From an uncultured Spirochaetaceae bacterium (GTDB lineage Bacteria > Spirochaetota > Spirochaetia > Sphaerochaetales > Sphaerochaetaceae), in contig CALXKU010000012.1 of the NCBI GenBank assembly GCA_944389025.1, positions 1 through 64,000 on the forward strand: a stretch of 64,000 nucleotides of DNA. Reading direction: 5' to 3'. The notes beneath the pieces are model-generated. The model ran no database searches. It saw only the letters and a program-made list of their open reading frames with translations, and was not told where the DNA came from. This document shows positions 37,043-46,945 of this stretch, in pieces (within the stretch, counting starts at the first letter, position 1; the number at the start of each line of letters is the position of its first letter). Position numbers and translations under genes: made by a program.

Positions 37043-37080
37043 CACGTCTTTACTTTCATCCCCTCTTTCTGATATGTTAC

Positions 37081-37110
37081 TTGATGTTCGGAATTTATTT
37101 TTGATTTATA
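37081..37110 (+). promoter_or_regulatory. Candidate promoter of efp
   Basis: TTGATG (37081-37086), 18 bp, TTTATA (37105-37110), followed by AAGAGG as ribosome site 7 bases before the ATG. Confidence 0.5.
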
Positions 37111-37126
37111 TTAAGAGGTAAAGATA

Positions 37127-37690
37127 ATGATTAAAGCAGGACAGATTGAGAAAGGCACGGCCTTGCTGATCAAGGGACAGCCGTTTCTCTGCATTGAGCG
37201 CGAATTCGTAAACCCTGGAAAAGGATCTGCATTCGTCCGTCTTAAACTGAAGAGTCCGGCAACAGGACAGACTCTCTCAGAGACGATGAAGAGCCAGGAC
37301 AACGCTGAGGACATCACCATTGAGGACAGGGATTTCCAGTACCTCTACAACGACGGAGAGAACTTCAGCTTCATGAACACGGAGAACTACGAGCAGATTG
37401 AAGTCCCGATGAAGAGCTTTGAAGGCTATGAGTTCCTCATGAAAGAAGGCGAGAGCTACAGGATCACGATGTGGGAGGATCAGGTTCTCGACATCCAGAT
37501 TCCTTCAAAGGTCGTATATGTCGTAACCGAGACCGAGGATGCCGCTAGAGGCGATACGGTTCAGGGCGTTACAAAGGACGCCGTTCTCGAGACCGGACTC
37601 AAGATCAGGGTTCCAGGTTTCATCAAGAAGGGTGAGAAGGTCAGGGTTAACACCGAGACCAAGGAATACCTCGAGAGAGTTAACAGCTGA
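37127..37690 (+). CDS. efp: Translation elongation factor P
   Basis: 187 residues in three beta-barrel domains. Relieves ribosome stalling at polyproline. The tip loop reads NPGKGSAFVRLKL, with Lys32 in the position that EpmA lysylates; there is no Arg or PGP-type Pro substitution, so the Lys chemistry is expected. The second and third domains end in the GLKIRVPGFIKKGEKVRVNT motif. A strong terminator follows. Confidence 0.97.
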   Translation: MIKAGQIEKGTALLIKGQPFLCIEREFVNPGKGSAFVRLKLKSPATGQTLSETMKSQDNAEDITIEDRDFQYLYNDGENFSFMNTENYEQIEVPMKSFEGYEFLMKEGESYRITMWEDQVLDIQIPSKVVYVVTETEDAARGDTVQGVTKDAVLETGLKIRVPGFIKKGEKVRVNTETKEYLERVNS

Positions 37691-37696
37691 AGCACG

Positions 37697-37721
37697 GAGG
37701 CGGGATGACCGCCTCTTTTTT
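37697..37721 (+). terminator. Terminator of efp
   Basis: GAGGCGG-GATGA-CCGCCTC hairpin followed by TTTTTT. Confidence 0.92.
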
Positions 37722-38296
37722 CATGCGATGGAGAGCATGATGCCGAATCCGGCGTAATCGGAATATGCGGGATAGATTGGTATCTGGTAGAAGACGCCCA
37801 TCATGATTCCATAATACTTTGCAATCTTTAAATCGGTCATCAGCTTGGGACGCACCATGAGACCATTGAAACCCAGGGTGAAGATATCATTCTGATAAGG
37901 GGTCTTCAGAAACTGCATATAATATCCGATATCGCAGGCTATGTATGTGTCGAATGCCCAGAAGCTAAGTATTCTGAGACCAAGTGTAAGGCCGACCTCC
38001 CCGTCTATTTCAAGAAGGGCCGCCCCACCCTGTCCGCCAAGGGGTTCAAGAAAATAATCCCCCTGACCGTAGAGGTCGAAACGGAAGCGATCCGTCGTTA
38101 TTCCGAAACTCAGTCCACCTCCAGCATTTATTCCTCCACGGAGCATCACGCTTCTTACGTATATGTCGTAATTGAAAGTGGATGATGACCAGAGACTCGT
38201 CCACCACCCCTCAGGATCGCTGGCATATTTTTCCTCTGCAGAAAGAGGTAAGAGGGCCATAGCTGAAATCAGGAGTATCAGAAGAAACCTTCTCAT
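37721..38296 (-). CDS. Outer-membrane beta-barrel-like protein
   Basis: 191 residues with a Sec signal peptide (MRRFLLILLISAMALLPLSA) and alternating strands rich in aromatic residues, ending GFGIMLSIA. No known family recognised. Last of four overlapping genes; its ATG overlaps the stop of the lipoprotein gene by 4 bases. It may anchor or export the FN3 lipoproteins, which is only inference from position. Confidence 0.7.
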   Translation of the reverse strand: MRRFLLILLISAMALLPLSAEEKYASDPEGWWTSLWSSSTFNYDIYVRSVMLRGGINAGGGLSFGITTDRFRFDLYGQGDYFLEPLGGQGGAALLEIDGEVGLTLGLRILSFWAFDTYIACDIGYYMQFLKTPYQNDIFTLGFNGLMVRPKLMTDLKIAKYYGIMMGVFYQIPIYPAYSDYAGFGIMLSIA

Positions 38297-38784
38297 CTTG
38301 AGCCCCCCTTCACGCTTTCATAAATCGATGCAAACCTCTCATCAGATATCTCATAGCATCTCGATAACACCTTGGACGCATCGGTGACGGGATCGAAATC
38401 CATTGTACGAGCACCACTGTTCCTATCGATCTGCCAGTAGAACGTATAATTGTTGTTTCCCTCGCTCATCGCCATTCCCGTTATGTCATCCGGGATATCA
38501 TCAACCATGAAGTTAACGCTGCCGCTACCTTTTATGAAATCGAATGATGTGATGGTAAAACCGTAACTTCCGCTGATGACATAAGCCTCAGAGGATGCGT
38601 TTCCACCGGATCCTATGAGAATGAAAGAACCGTCCTCATCAAGGGATAGGTAGAAGTAAGCGAAGTCATCGCTTTCAAGGCTTTTAACCTCATAGGACGC
38701 GGCAATCGGATTGCCTATCTCTGCGGTGCATGAGACAAGCGACAGCGATGCTAAAATTACGATAATAAAAACTCTCATTCTCAT
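38293..38784 (-). CDS. Lipoprotein of unknown function
   Basis: 163 residues. Signal peptide with a spirochaete-type lipobox ending LVSC, so Cys19 is the likely lipidated residue. The body alternates Ser/Gly-rich strands (YVISGSYGFTITSFDFIKGS). It resembles the C-terminal region of the FN3 lipoprotein upstream in style (a scored total with a VSGMYPAS-like segment), not in clear sequence. Overlaps both neighbours by 4 bases. Confidence 0.72.
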   Translation of the reverse strand: MRMRVFIIVILASLSLVSCTAEIGNPIAASYEVKSLESDDFAYFYLSLDEDGSFILIGSGGNASSEAYVISGSYGFTITSFDFIKGSGSVNFMVDDIPDDITGMAMSEGNNNYTFYWQIDRNSGARTMDFDPVTDASKVLSRCYEISDERFASIYESVKGGSR

Positions 38785-41030
38785 TCGTTCCTCGTAGCCG
38801 TGATTTCAACCGTTCCCGATCCGTTATCCTGTGTAAGGCCATATTTCCCAGAGAAGGCATAAGAGGTTACGGAAAGCTTTCCGAAATCCACACTCGCAGG
38901 ATACATCCCGCTCACGATGACATTTCCACTCACGCTTCCATTGTTACCGCTCATGTTCACCCCGCTCATCGTATAAGATCCGTTTGAGTACATCTCCTCT
39001 ATCTCACCGAAATTGGTGAATGTGAAGACAACCGTTCCTGTCATGCTCATTATGTTCGCAGTTGAAACGTAGTTGATGCTTCCTCCGTGGTACTCTGAGG
39101 AGACGGTATAGTTTCCAAGGCTGTCCATGCCATGGGCATCGATAGCCTTATGCATATCGTTGTTGTTCCACTTCGTCTTGAGATTCTCAGGGAAATCGGG
39201 ATGGGAGACGAACTCCCATGGTTTCATTGCAAAGGACTCGAACAGCTTGATGAACTTCTCCCCGGTCAGAGCTCCGTATGCAACTGTTTTCGGCGATGTG
39301 GATGTTGCACGTCCGAAATAGCTGTTACCTTTCACACTATAGCTGTAGCTTTCAAAAGGCTTTGCCGGAGAGTACTCCCAGGGAATGGCAACGACCGATG
39401 ATGAGACTGGAATGGTAAACGATACATCCTCCCCATTCATCGTAACGGTTAAGTCAATGCTTTCAAACCTTTCCGGGTTCCTTACATCAAGCCATACCGG
39501 ATATACCCCGTTCTCATTCGCACCAAGAGCGCTGTCATACCTGTTAGAGTTTATGCTTATGTCGTCAAGAGTGATCTGGTCTGCAACAAGGACGGGGCTT
39601 AAAGCGATTGCTGTCTCCTCTACTCCATTTGTAAGCGTTACGGAGAACTCGTTATAAGGATAATCAGCATAAGAGACGGTGAAAACATATCCCTCTTCAA
39701 CGACAGATCCTGTATCAACCAGATTCCACTCACCAGTGCTGAGCCCCGTGTTACTTCTTCCATAAAGATTGTACGACCAATTCTTATCCGCAGAGAAACC
39801 CGGAGGTGGTGAGGCTATCTTGATTTCGAAAGAGCCCGCATCATCCCCACTTGGATAATTAACATCAAGTGACACAGCAGAAGGCGCTGCCATGATGAAT
39901 CCACTGGCTACTTCCGCAGGCCCGATCAATGTAGTCGCGTCCTCTCCAGCCCCATCAATGACGGTAGCCCTTACCGTATACGTATACACGGTATTTGGAA
40001 TGAGGTCGGCCGTATCCTTATAAACATAGCGCCCATCCTCAAGGGTAACCGACTGAGCGGTGCTCTCGTCGTTGAAAGCTGTAAAAGATGCTATGAGCGT
40101 GCTGTCGGAAGAAGGGGTGCTTCGGTAAATCTCCCAGACATAAGGGTTATTCCCCTCTGCAGTCGGCACATCGTTTGAAGGTTTTTCCCAGCTAACGTTT
40201 ATATATGAGGGGCTTGCGGCCTGATCTGCAACAAGATCCTGTGGAAGCTGAGGGGCTCCGAATACGAACGTATAGCCGTTCCTTATACCGCTGTACTCGC
40301 TCTCATCCCCTCCAAGAGAGAGTGCTGATACCCTGAAATAGAGATCCGAGCCAAGCTCATCCTCAGAAGGGATGAACCCATATTCTATGACATCTGTGAA
40401 CGATGATGGGATAAGTGTGTTATTCACCCGCTCATATGAGCCGTTTGCGGAATTGAATTTATATATGTTGTAACCGCGGATATTGTCAAGCTGATCCCAG
40501 GAGAGGTTTATCCTGTCGCTGAAAAGGCCCTGGGAGGCACTTACGTTTGCAGGAGGAGAGAGTGTCCATCCCTCCGCGACAGAGCTGGCATCACCTGTGT
40601 TAATATTCCGCCCTCCGTTATAGTAGCTTGCCGCCCTTACGGAGAAGAGGTAATAGTAATCATCCTTCTCTTCCTCCTCGGGATAGAAGCTGAAAAGGAT
40701 CTGAGCCTTCCCAGTGTCCTCTATGTTGCTGTCATTCCTCATCCATTGGAGGCTCGTCACATCATAATCCCTTGTATCCCGTGCCACCTTCGCCGTATAT
40801 ACCTCGTAGTAGTCCGCACCGGTGACGGAATCGAATGAGACCACGATCCTGTCCTGGTAATACGACTTTGAAGCATATATGTTCTTCGGAGCCTCCCCGC
40901 TGAAAAGCACCCTGGTATCCGAAGACGAGGTCTCACCGGTGTAGGTGGGAACGTCTGAGCTGAGAATATCCGCATTGCATGAGCAAAAAAGAATGGCAAT
41001 GCTTAATGCCAACGCTGCTATCCTTACCAT
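38781..41030 (-). CDS. Large FN3-repeat lipoprotein (749 residues)
   Basis: Lipobox LFCSC near residue 17. Several fibronectin type III-like modules follow, each with a W/L-x-W-pattern such as INLSWDQLDNIRGYNIYKFN and INVSWEKPSNDVPTAEGNNP. The C-terminal quarter is a separate beta-rich domain (SGNVIVSGMYPASVDFGKLS). It is probably surface-exposed or periplasmic; ligand unknown. Its 5' end overlaps the next FN3 lipoprotein by 7 bases. Confidence 0.85.
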   Translation of the reverse strand: MVRIAALALSIAILFCSCNADILSSDVPTYTGETSSSDTRVLFSGEAPKNIYASKSYYQDRIVVSFDSVTGADYYEVYTAKVARDTRDYDVTSLQWMRNDSNIEDTGKAQILFSFYPEEEEKDDYYYLFSVRAASYYNGGRNINTGDASSVAEGWTLSPPANVSASQGLFSDRINLSWDQLDNIRGYNIYKFNSANGSYERVNNTLIPSSFTDVIEYGFIPSEDELGSDLYFRVSALSLGGDESEYSGIRNGYTFVFGAPQLPQDLVADQAASPSYINVSWEKPSNDVPTAEGNNPYVWEIYRSTPSSDSTLIASFTAFNDESTAQSVTLEDGRYVYKDTADLIPNTVYTYTVRATVIDGAGEDATTLIGPAEVASGFIMAAPSAVSLDVNYPSGDDAGSFEIKIASPPPGFSADKNWSYNLYGRSNTGLSTGEWNLVDTGSVVEEGYVFTVSYADYPYNEFSVTLTNGVEETAIALSPVLVADQITLDDISINSNRYDSALGANENGVYPVWLDVRNPERFESIDLTVTMNGEDVSFTIPVSSSVVAIPWEYSPAKPFESYSYSVKGNSYFGRATSTSPKTVAYGALTGEKFIKLFESFAMKPWEFVSHPDFPENLKTKWNNNDMHKAIDAHGMDSLGNYTVSSEYHGGSINYVSTANIMSMTGTVVFTFTNFGEIEEMYSNGSYTMSGVNMSGNNGSVSGNVIVSGMYPASVDFGKLSVTSYAFSGKYGLTQDNGSGTVEITATRNE

Positions 41031-44000
41031 CTTATATCATCCATCGTGAGTATCTCTTTATTGAGAATGTTCTTATCCGTGATTGGAATCTCCTTCTCCA
41101 TATTCCCCACCCGCACGAAAATAGTACCCGATGTACCGTGAACGCTGAGAGAGGAGATGGAGATGGAGGCATCGCGATAACGGGCAAGCTGTCCTTTTAT
41201 CGAGTAATCCCTCAGAGGGGATATCAAGGTCGAATTTCCGTCATCCCCGTCAGGGTTCAGCATATCCAAGGGGTCATGCCCGAGGTAGCCGAGCCATCCA
41301 TCCCCCAGATCTTCTCCCCCGTATTCATATTCATTGCCATCCGCATGCTGGATTGAGATCGCAGTCTCCGAGATGAACACCATTGAAGATTCCGAGCTCT
41401 CGAACCTGTTAAAGCTAACAGAGCCCTTATTGCCCTCGTTACCAAAAAATGAGGCGTAACAGTTTTCTATGCGCACAGTCTCGAAAGCGTCAGTATAAAC
41501 CCTTGAGCTGTTATCAGAAGCACCTGTTCCCCCATACCAGTCCTTTTCGAAATATGAGTTCGCGGCCCTTATCGCCTCCCTTAGTCCTGAGAGGAAGAGA
41601 TTGGCATAGTCATATTCGGTCAAAGCTCTTCTGAAAAGACCACTGACGGTCGCGATACCGGTTTCCGGGTTGTCGTTATCGGATACGGTATCATTGAACC
41701 CACGCACTCTTACGTTCTCTATTGCAAGTTCTCTCGCATCCACGATGCCTATTGTCACATCAGCACGGACAATTCCGCTTCTCCTGTCGTATTCGACGTA
41801 TCCGCTCTCCCCCTTCTTCAGAGTTGGGGAGACAAAGAGATTCTCATCGTCCTCGGAGACAACAAGACTTAGGAGGTTTACTTCGGCAAATGGCTGATCG
41901 GCTTCCGAGTAGATCATATAGCGGTTCGCACTTCCATTCACCTTGAAGCTTACAGTGAAATACGGAAGGATGTACGACTCATCATCAACACCCTGGGCAA
42001 CGCTCAGATTCTGAACCTCGGTCTCATCAAACGGATAGCCCATGTTCGCCTTCTCTTCAAGAAGAACACTGTTAAGGACCTTCTCCTCAGGCTCTGAAAA
42101 GAGTGCCCTTATATCACCCTTTCGTGCAATGACCGCATAGTACGGCAAACTATCATCAGGTGAGCTGTCATAGAACGACTTTCCAGCAATGTTCTCACCT
42201 ATGATTTCGTAAGCCCCGGAGCCATCATAGCGGTAGATATCGTATCCTGTAGCTCCTTCTACCTCAGTCCAGGAGAGAAGAACCTTTCCAATGTATGTTC
42301 CCTTGCTTGCAAGTGTATCCTTTACTGCTCTGAAAACATAGCCGACATCGCTTGATGATACCACGCTCTCTGCGTCCCCATTCTCAGCATTGATGCGGAA
42401 ATACCTGTCCTTTTCCCTCTCGCTCTCACCACTTTCTCTGAGGTTCAAGGTATAAAGACCTGCTGAGTAATCAATCGGGCCAAGAGAGGTCCAAGCCTCA
42501 CCGTCAAAACTGACCTCAAGGGAGTATGAGAGATTATCCACGAAATTGGATGGATCCCAGCGGATTACTATCGCCTCTCCGCTCTCTGCATCCGAAGCAT
42601 CCGGGGTGGAAACACTCAAGACATTCCCTTTTACGGGATTGAGAGAGATGAACTCATATTTCCTATCCCCGATAGGGCACTCCGCCTTAAGGTAAATTGT
42701 CTCTTCCCCTTCCGCTTCAATGGCAAAGGAGATACTGTTTCCATCCCTTATGATGCTATCGGCAGAAAGCCAGGCATCACTTCCATCAAGGCGGTAGCTG
42801 TATGCGTATTCTCCCTCGATGAAATCATAGTCTATCTCGCTCCAGCTTATTACTATCCTGTTTTTCTTATCCTTTGATGCCTCAAGGTTTCTGAAGAGCG
42901 TCGGCTTATCCATATCCACAGTCCCGAGATGGAGCACCTCGGCATTGAACATGAAATGGCCGAAATCGTAATAGAGCTCTCCCCCTTCTCTCTCCAGTAT
43001 TAACGAGTAAGTGTACTCATGATATGAGCCCTCCTTACAGGTCTTGCAGGAATTGCTCTCCGAGTATTCGATAGAAGAAGAGGAAGAGACAGTAGTAAGT
43101 CTTTCATTGCTGTAACTGTCCGTCTCCATATGATAGACATTCTTTACGATTACATAAGAAAGATCATTAACAGGCCTTTCAAAATCCTTTATGTAAAAGG
43201 CTACAGAGGCAGCGCTATGATCAGAGCTTTCCGACCAAAGCCCCTCAAGAGTCAGTTCAGGCAGGAAGAGATAGCTAGGCCTGCTCTCTTCAAGGGCCTC
43301 CTCATCATGGGTGTATATCACACCTGCTGAGTCACGCACACCGTTGTAAATTCGGTAGACATACTTCTTGGCAGGGACGACATCGCTATCGAGGAAAATC
43401 ATTCTCGCTGCGGAAGAATCTGCATCCTGAGTTATCCTTTCGCTTATCTCGCCCGAAAGCTCATCAACGAGGACAGTCCATTCATCCTTCCCCTCCTCGC
43501 TCCTCTCGATTCTGAAGCAGGTGTTATCACGGCTGAGGTCGAACACGTATGATGGAAGACTCCAGCTTATGAGGATACCGTCGGACCTCTCTCCCTGACT
43601 TACTAAAATATCCTCGCTTTTTATCGCATCAGGAATCATGTTGCTGCTTATCGTGACTGAAACCTCGTTCGAGTAAATCGGACCAACTGACGAGCCATCC
43701 TCATGCATTATGTCCATCTGGGCACGGAATACATACTCCTCCCCCTGTCTGAGACCATAATCATTCAAACTCATGCTCTCATAAAGGTATTCCGCTTCCG
43801 CCTTGTCATTCACACTCTGCCATGTGCTCTCCCCGCTTTTATGATATGAGAGTGAAAAAAGAGCATCATAGAGTGGATACGACTCATGATTGGCATTATA
43901 GGCGCTATAAAGGTTGGGACTTGCCCAGTAAGCATTCACACTGCTTTCCGTAGCTACAACATGCAGGTTTATCGCACTTGGCGCAAACGATCCTTCAACC

Positions 44001-44401
44001 CTTGAACTGTAATCGGAATATAGTATCGTGTTCTCACTTCCTGAGAACTCGCTCATGGCAACCACGGAGAAAACATAGCTCTGATTGAGGCTCACACTGA
44101 CCCCGGCTGAGGAATAGGTGAAGTTTGGATCGTTGGAATAAACGACCCCGAGGTTTTTAAGCCCTTCCCCTATTTCGGAGATACGGGAGCCGTAGACCAC
44201 ATATCCAGTAGCGTTCTCAACACTGTCCCATGAGAGATTTATCCTGTCAGAATACCCGCTCTCGGCTTTCAGATTCTCAGGCACCGATGGGCGCTGAAAG
44301 AGAATGGAACTCCCATCGCTGAGAGGAGGCACGCTCATCTCGCAGGCTGAAAGGAGAAAGACGAGAAACAGGACTAGATGCAAACATTTCTTCATAATCA
44401 A
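41024..44401 (-). CDS. Large FN3-repeat lipoprotein (1125 residues)
   Basis: Signal peptide with lipobox LLSAC (lipidated Cys near residue 20). At least five fibronectin type III-like modules can be seen from their repeated core, for example RINLSWDSVENATGYVVYGS, ILISWSLPSYVFDLSR and VLLSWTEVEGATGYDIYRYD. The C-terminal region carries a DYANLFLSGLREAIRAANSYF segment and a beta-rich end. Together with the 749-residue protein it forms a paralogous pair. Preceded by a CCGACAGA hairpin in the untranslated region. Confidence 0.85.
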   Translation of the reverse strand: MIMKKCLHLVLFLVFLLSACEMSVPPLSDGSSILFQRPSVPENLKAESGYSDRINLSWDSVENATGYVVYGSRISEIGEGLKNLGVVYSNDPNFTYSSAGVSVSLNQSYVFSVVAMSEFSGSENTILYSDYSSRVEGSFAPSAINLHVVATESSVNAYWASPNLYSAYNANHESYPLYDALFSLSYHKSGESTWQSVNDKAEAEYLYESMSLNDYGLRQGEEYVFRAQMDIMHEDGSSVGPIYSNEVSVTISSNMIPDAIKSEDILVSQGERSDGILISWSLPSYVFDLSRDNTCFRIERSEEGKDEWTVLVDELSGEISERITQDADSSAARMIFLDSDVVPAKKYVYRIYNGVRDSAGVIYTHDEEALEESRPSYLFLPELTLEGLWSESSDHSAASVAFYIKDFERPVNDLSYVIVKNVYHMETDSYSNERLTTVSSSSSIEYSESNSCKTCKEGSYHEYTYSLILEREGGELYYDFGHFMFNAEVLHLGTVDMDKPTLFRNLEASKDKKNRIVISWSEIDYDFIEGEYAYSYRLDGSDAWLSADSIIRDGNSISFAIEAEGEETIYLKAECPIGDRKYEFISLNPVKGNVLSVSTPDASDAESGEAIVIRWDPSNFVDNLSYSLEVSFDGEAWTSLGPIDYSAGLYTLNLRESGESEREKDRYFRINAENGDAESVVSSSDVGYVFRAVKDTLASKGTYIGKVLLSWTEVEGATGYDIYRYDGSGAYEIIGENIAGKSFYDSSPDDSLPYYAVIARKGDIRALFSEPEEKVLNSVLLEEKANMGYPFDETEVQNLSVAQGVDDESYILPYFTVSFKVNGSANRYMIYSEADQPFAEVNLLSLVVSEDDENLFVSPTLKKGESGYVEYDRRSGIVRADVTIGIVDARELAIENVRVRGFNDTVSDNDNPETGIATVSGLFRRALTEYDYANLFLSGLREAIRAANSYFEKDWYGGTGASDNSSRVYTDAFETVRIENCYASFFGNEGNKGSVSFNRFESSESSMVFISETAISIQHADGNEYEYGGEDLGDGWLGYLGHDPLDMLNPDGDDGNSTLISPLRDYSIKGQLARYRDASISISSLSVHGTSGTIFVRVGNMEKEIPITDKNILNKEILTMDDIRW

Positions 44402-44412
44402 AACCTGCTATG

Positions 44413-44438
44413 CCGACAGAAAATGAATAATCTGTCGG
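44413..44438 (-). promoter_or_regulatory. Hairpin in the untranslated region of the FN3 operon
   Basis: Arms CCGACAGA and TCTGTCGG with a 10-base loop, 12 bases upstream of the lipoprotein start. No T-run follows on either strand, so it is more likely a leader structure or an operator than a terminator. Confidence 0.4.
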
Positions 44439-44522
44439 TTTCACAGCAGATTCTGATTAAAATGTATTTTCCCAGTTAAGTCAATCCAAACCTACACAAT
44501 TCTCAGTTAAGCAAGAAAATAC

Positions 44523-45827
44523 TCAGTCATCCTCCGGCTCTCCACGCTCGACTTTCCTCATGAGGAAGAATGCAATCAGCATGAAAAACAGGCCATAGAG
44601 GAAAAGTGCCGGATATCCCCAGAGGTCCGTAGCCCCTCCTGCGAGCGGTGGGCTTATGATCGAAGCAGCCTGTGAGAAGAAATAGTAGAGCCCGGTATAT
44701 ATTCCCATGGTCTTGTAATCTGCCATCTGCCAGAGCATCGGGAATGAGTTGGTGACGACCGTAACCCAGAATATTCCGAAGAGGAAAAGAAGGGCCCAGA
44801 AGCTTATAAGCCTTACCATATACGGGAGCCCAGATAAGAACGCAGAGTGAATGAACACCAGAAAGAGCACTACCATAATCGCAAAGAGTGCTCCTCTTAT
44901 CGTCTTCTTCCTCCCATGCTTATGAGCGAATTTTCCGGAAGGGACCGCGAAAATCGCATACGCCACACCTACCATTCCAGATGAGAGGGCGGCAGTACCG
45001 GCACTCGTTCCAAGGACATCGGTCGTATAAAGTCCGACGAAAGGAAGGATGCCTTGGTAGGCTATGAACCAGCAAAGAAGGGAAAGAAGTATGTAGAGCG
45101 CGCTCTTTTCCTTCTCGCCTATGACCGCCTTAAGGCTCCGCAGTATCGGCTCATCATTCTTTTCAGCCCTCTCCTCACTGCTGCTTACACGGCTCCTGCT
45201 CTCTTTCACGAATATGAAAAGAAGGATGACTGCGACAATCACGAAAAGAGATGCCACAGGGAAAGCGAGGACCTTGTCCACAGTACCGAGGCCAGGAAGT
45301 GTTATCTTCACATCCATCAGGCGTGCCAGTAGGATCGTACCGAGTATTGTCGCAATTCCACCCATCGTGTTTATAACCCCGTTTGCCTCACTTCTGAGAT
45401 CGCCGGGGACCATGTCAGGCATGAGGGCGACCACAGGGCCACGGACAGCCTGCTTTGTTATGTTCAGAAGGAATATCGTGGCAATGAGAAGAATAAGGCT
45501 CTCATATGCTGTAATAGGCACGAGTGCAAAGAATATGGCACTAAGTGGAAGCAGCGTGATTATGTAAGGCATTCTCCGTCCGATTGGAGTATGCGTCCTA
45601 TCCGAAAGGGCACTGAATATAGGGATGAGGAATATCGCAAGGATGTTATCAAGCGTCATCACCAGCCCAATCAGACTGTTCTGCTCAAGGTAATACCCGA
45701 GGAATATCGGGACGTAATTATCATACAGGGGATCCATGAGTCCCATGGTGAAAAAACCGAGCCCGATAAGGAAGGTAGTACCCCAATAACCCTTAAGGCT
45801 CTTTTTCTCTCTCTTTACTTCTTCCAT
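44523..45827 (-). CDS. Major facilitator superfamily transporter
   Basis: 434 residues with 12 hydrophobic segments. MFS motif A-like SALSDRTHTPIGRRMPY lies between helices 2 and 3, and a related KFAHKHGRKKTIRG appears in the second half. It resembles sugar-cation symporters (GPH/SLC45-like). I chose ATG 45827 because GGAGG lies 6 bases upstream, which removes 28 N-terminal residues of the longer open frame. Substrate unknown. Confidence 0.88.
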   Translation of the reverse strand: MEEVKREKKSLKGYWGTTFLIGLGFFTMGLMDPLYDNYVPIFLGYYLEQNSLIGLVMTLDNILAIFLIPIFSALSDRTHTPIGRRMPYIITLLPLSAIFFALVPITAYESLILLIATIFLLNITKQAVRGPVVALMPDMVPGDLRSEANGVINTMGGIATILGTILLARLMDVKITLPGLGTVDKVLAFPVASLFVIVAVILLFIFVKESRSRVSSSEERAEKNDEPILRSLKAVIGEKEKSALYILLSLLCWFIAYQGILPFVGLYTTDVLGTSAGTAALSSGMVGVAYAIFAVPSGKFAHKHGRKKTIRGALFAIMVVLFLVFIHSAFLSGLPYMVRLISFWALLFLFGIFWVTVVTNSFPMLWQMADYKTMGIYTGLYYFFSQAASIISPPLAGGATDLWGYPALFLYGLFFMLIAFFLMRKVERGEPEDD

Positions 45828-45860
45828 AAAGCCTCCAAGATTAAGTCTATCATACAAGCC

Positions 45861-45889
45861 TTGCAAATAAGAAGGCAAAGTGCTATTAA
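45861..45889 (+). promoter_or_regulatory. Promoter of the epmB-like gene
   Basis: TTGCAA (45861-45866), 17 bp, TATTAA (45884-45889). Nine bases separate the -10 from the ATG at 45899, predicting a leader of about 0-3 bases. It lies in the short divergent gap with the MFS gene. Confidence 0.6.
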
Positions 45890-45898
45890 GTTCTAGCA

Positions 45899-46945
45899 AT
45901 GGCGGTATCAAATCTTGAAGAACTAGAGAAAATAATGCCTCTCAGCGAGGATGAGAAAAAGTGGAGGGAGATCGGGCCAAGCCTTTCAATGCTGATTTCC
46001 GACCACATACTTTCGATAATTGATAAAAATGATCCTGCGGATCCCATAAGAAGAGAGTTCGTTCCCACGAGGTTTGAGAACATCGGTAGCGGAGAGAGCA
46101 TAGACCCACTTATGGAGGTCGAGCACTCTAGGACAGAACGTCTGATCCACCGCTATTCAAACCGGGCGGCCCTGCTTGTAACCTCAAGATGCTTCGCATA
46201 CTGCAGACACTGTTTCAGAAGAAGATTCACATCAAACGATGATGGTAAGATTTCAAAAGAGGAAATAAGGGAGGCATCGAATTATCTGAAGGAACACCGT
46301 GAGATAAGGGAGGTCCTTCTCACAGGAGGGGATATGTTCACACTCTCAGATGATGAGATAGACTACCTTCTTAGAGAGCTCAAGAGCGCAAGAGAGGATA
46401 TAATATACCGCCTATGCACAAGAGCCTTCCTCTCAGCTCCCGAGCGTTTCACACCTTCCCTTCTAGCAATAATAAAGAGACACATGCATGGAGCTCCGTT
46501 CCTTCTGATGTGCCAGTTCAACCATCCTAGAGAACTTACTGAAAAAGCGGTAAAAGCGGTCTCCTCCTTCATAGACATGGGAATTCCCGCTTTCAACCAG
46601 GCAGTACTGCTTGAAGGTGTTAATGACAGCGTGGATGTACAGGAAGAGCTCTCATACGCCCTCCTTTATAACAGGATAAAACCCTACTACCTCTTTCAAG
46701 GGGATCTTGTGGATGGGACGGCACACCTCAGGTGCTCACTAAGAAAAGGTCTTGAAATCGAGAAGGATCTCAGAAAGAGGGTCAGCGGTGTTGCGATGCC
46801 ACAGTATACGATAGATCTTCCAGAAGGGGGTGGAAAGGTTGTTCTCACCGAGAACTACGTGCTGGGCCTTAAGGACGGCATGTGGCAAATAAAATCCCCC
46901 TTCCAAGGGAAGAGGGACTATCCAGAGAAGGATGAATCAGTCTGA
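45899..46945 (+). CDS. epmB: KamA-family radical-SAM lysine 2,3-aminomutase, EpmB-like
   Basis: 348 residues. Radical-SAM motif C98-x3-C102-x2-C105 (SRCFAYCRHCFRRR), HPRELTEKAVKAVS and the PLP-lysine region DLPEGGGKVVLTENYVLG. It makes (R)-beta-lysine from lysine, which EpmA then attaches to EF-P. The short length, lacking the C-terminal extension of catabolic KamA, favours EpmB. A catabolic role cannot be excluded. Its last 9 bases overlap the convergent repeat-protein gene. Confidence 0.88.
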   Translation: MAVSNLEELEKIMPLSEDEKKWREIGPSLSMLISDHILSIIDKNDPADPIRREFVPTRFENIGSGESIDPLMEVEHSRTERLIHRYSNRAALLVTSRCFAYCRHCFRRRFTSNDDGKISKEEIREASNYLKEHREIREVLLTGGDMFTLSDDEIDYLLRELKSAREDIIYRLCTRAFLSAPERFTPSLLAIIKRHMHGAPFLLMCQFNHPRELTEKAVKAVSSFIDMGIPAFNQAVLLEGVNDSVDVQEELSYALLYNRIKPYYLFQGDLVDGTAHLRCSLRKGLEIEKDLRKRVSGVAMPQYTIDLPEGGGKVVLTENYVLGLKDGMWQIKSPFQGKRDYPEKDESV

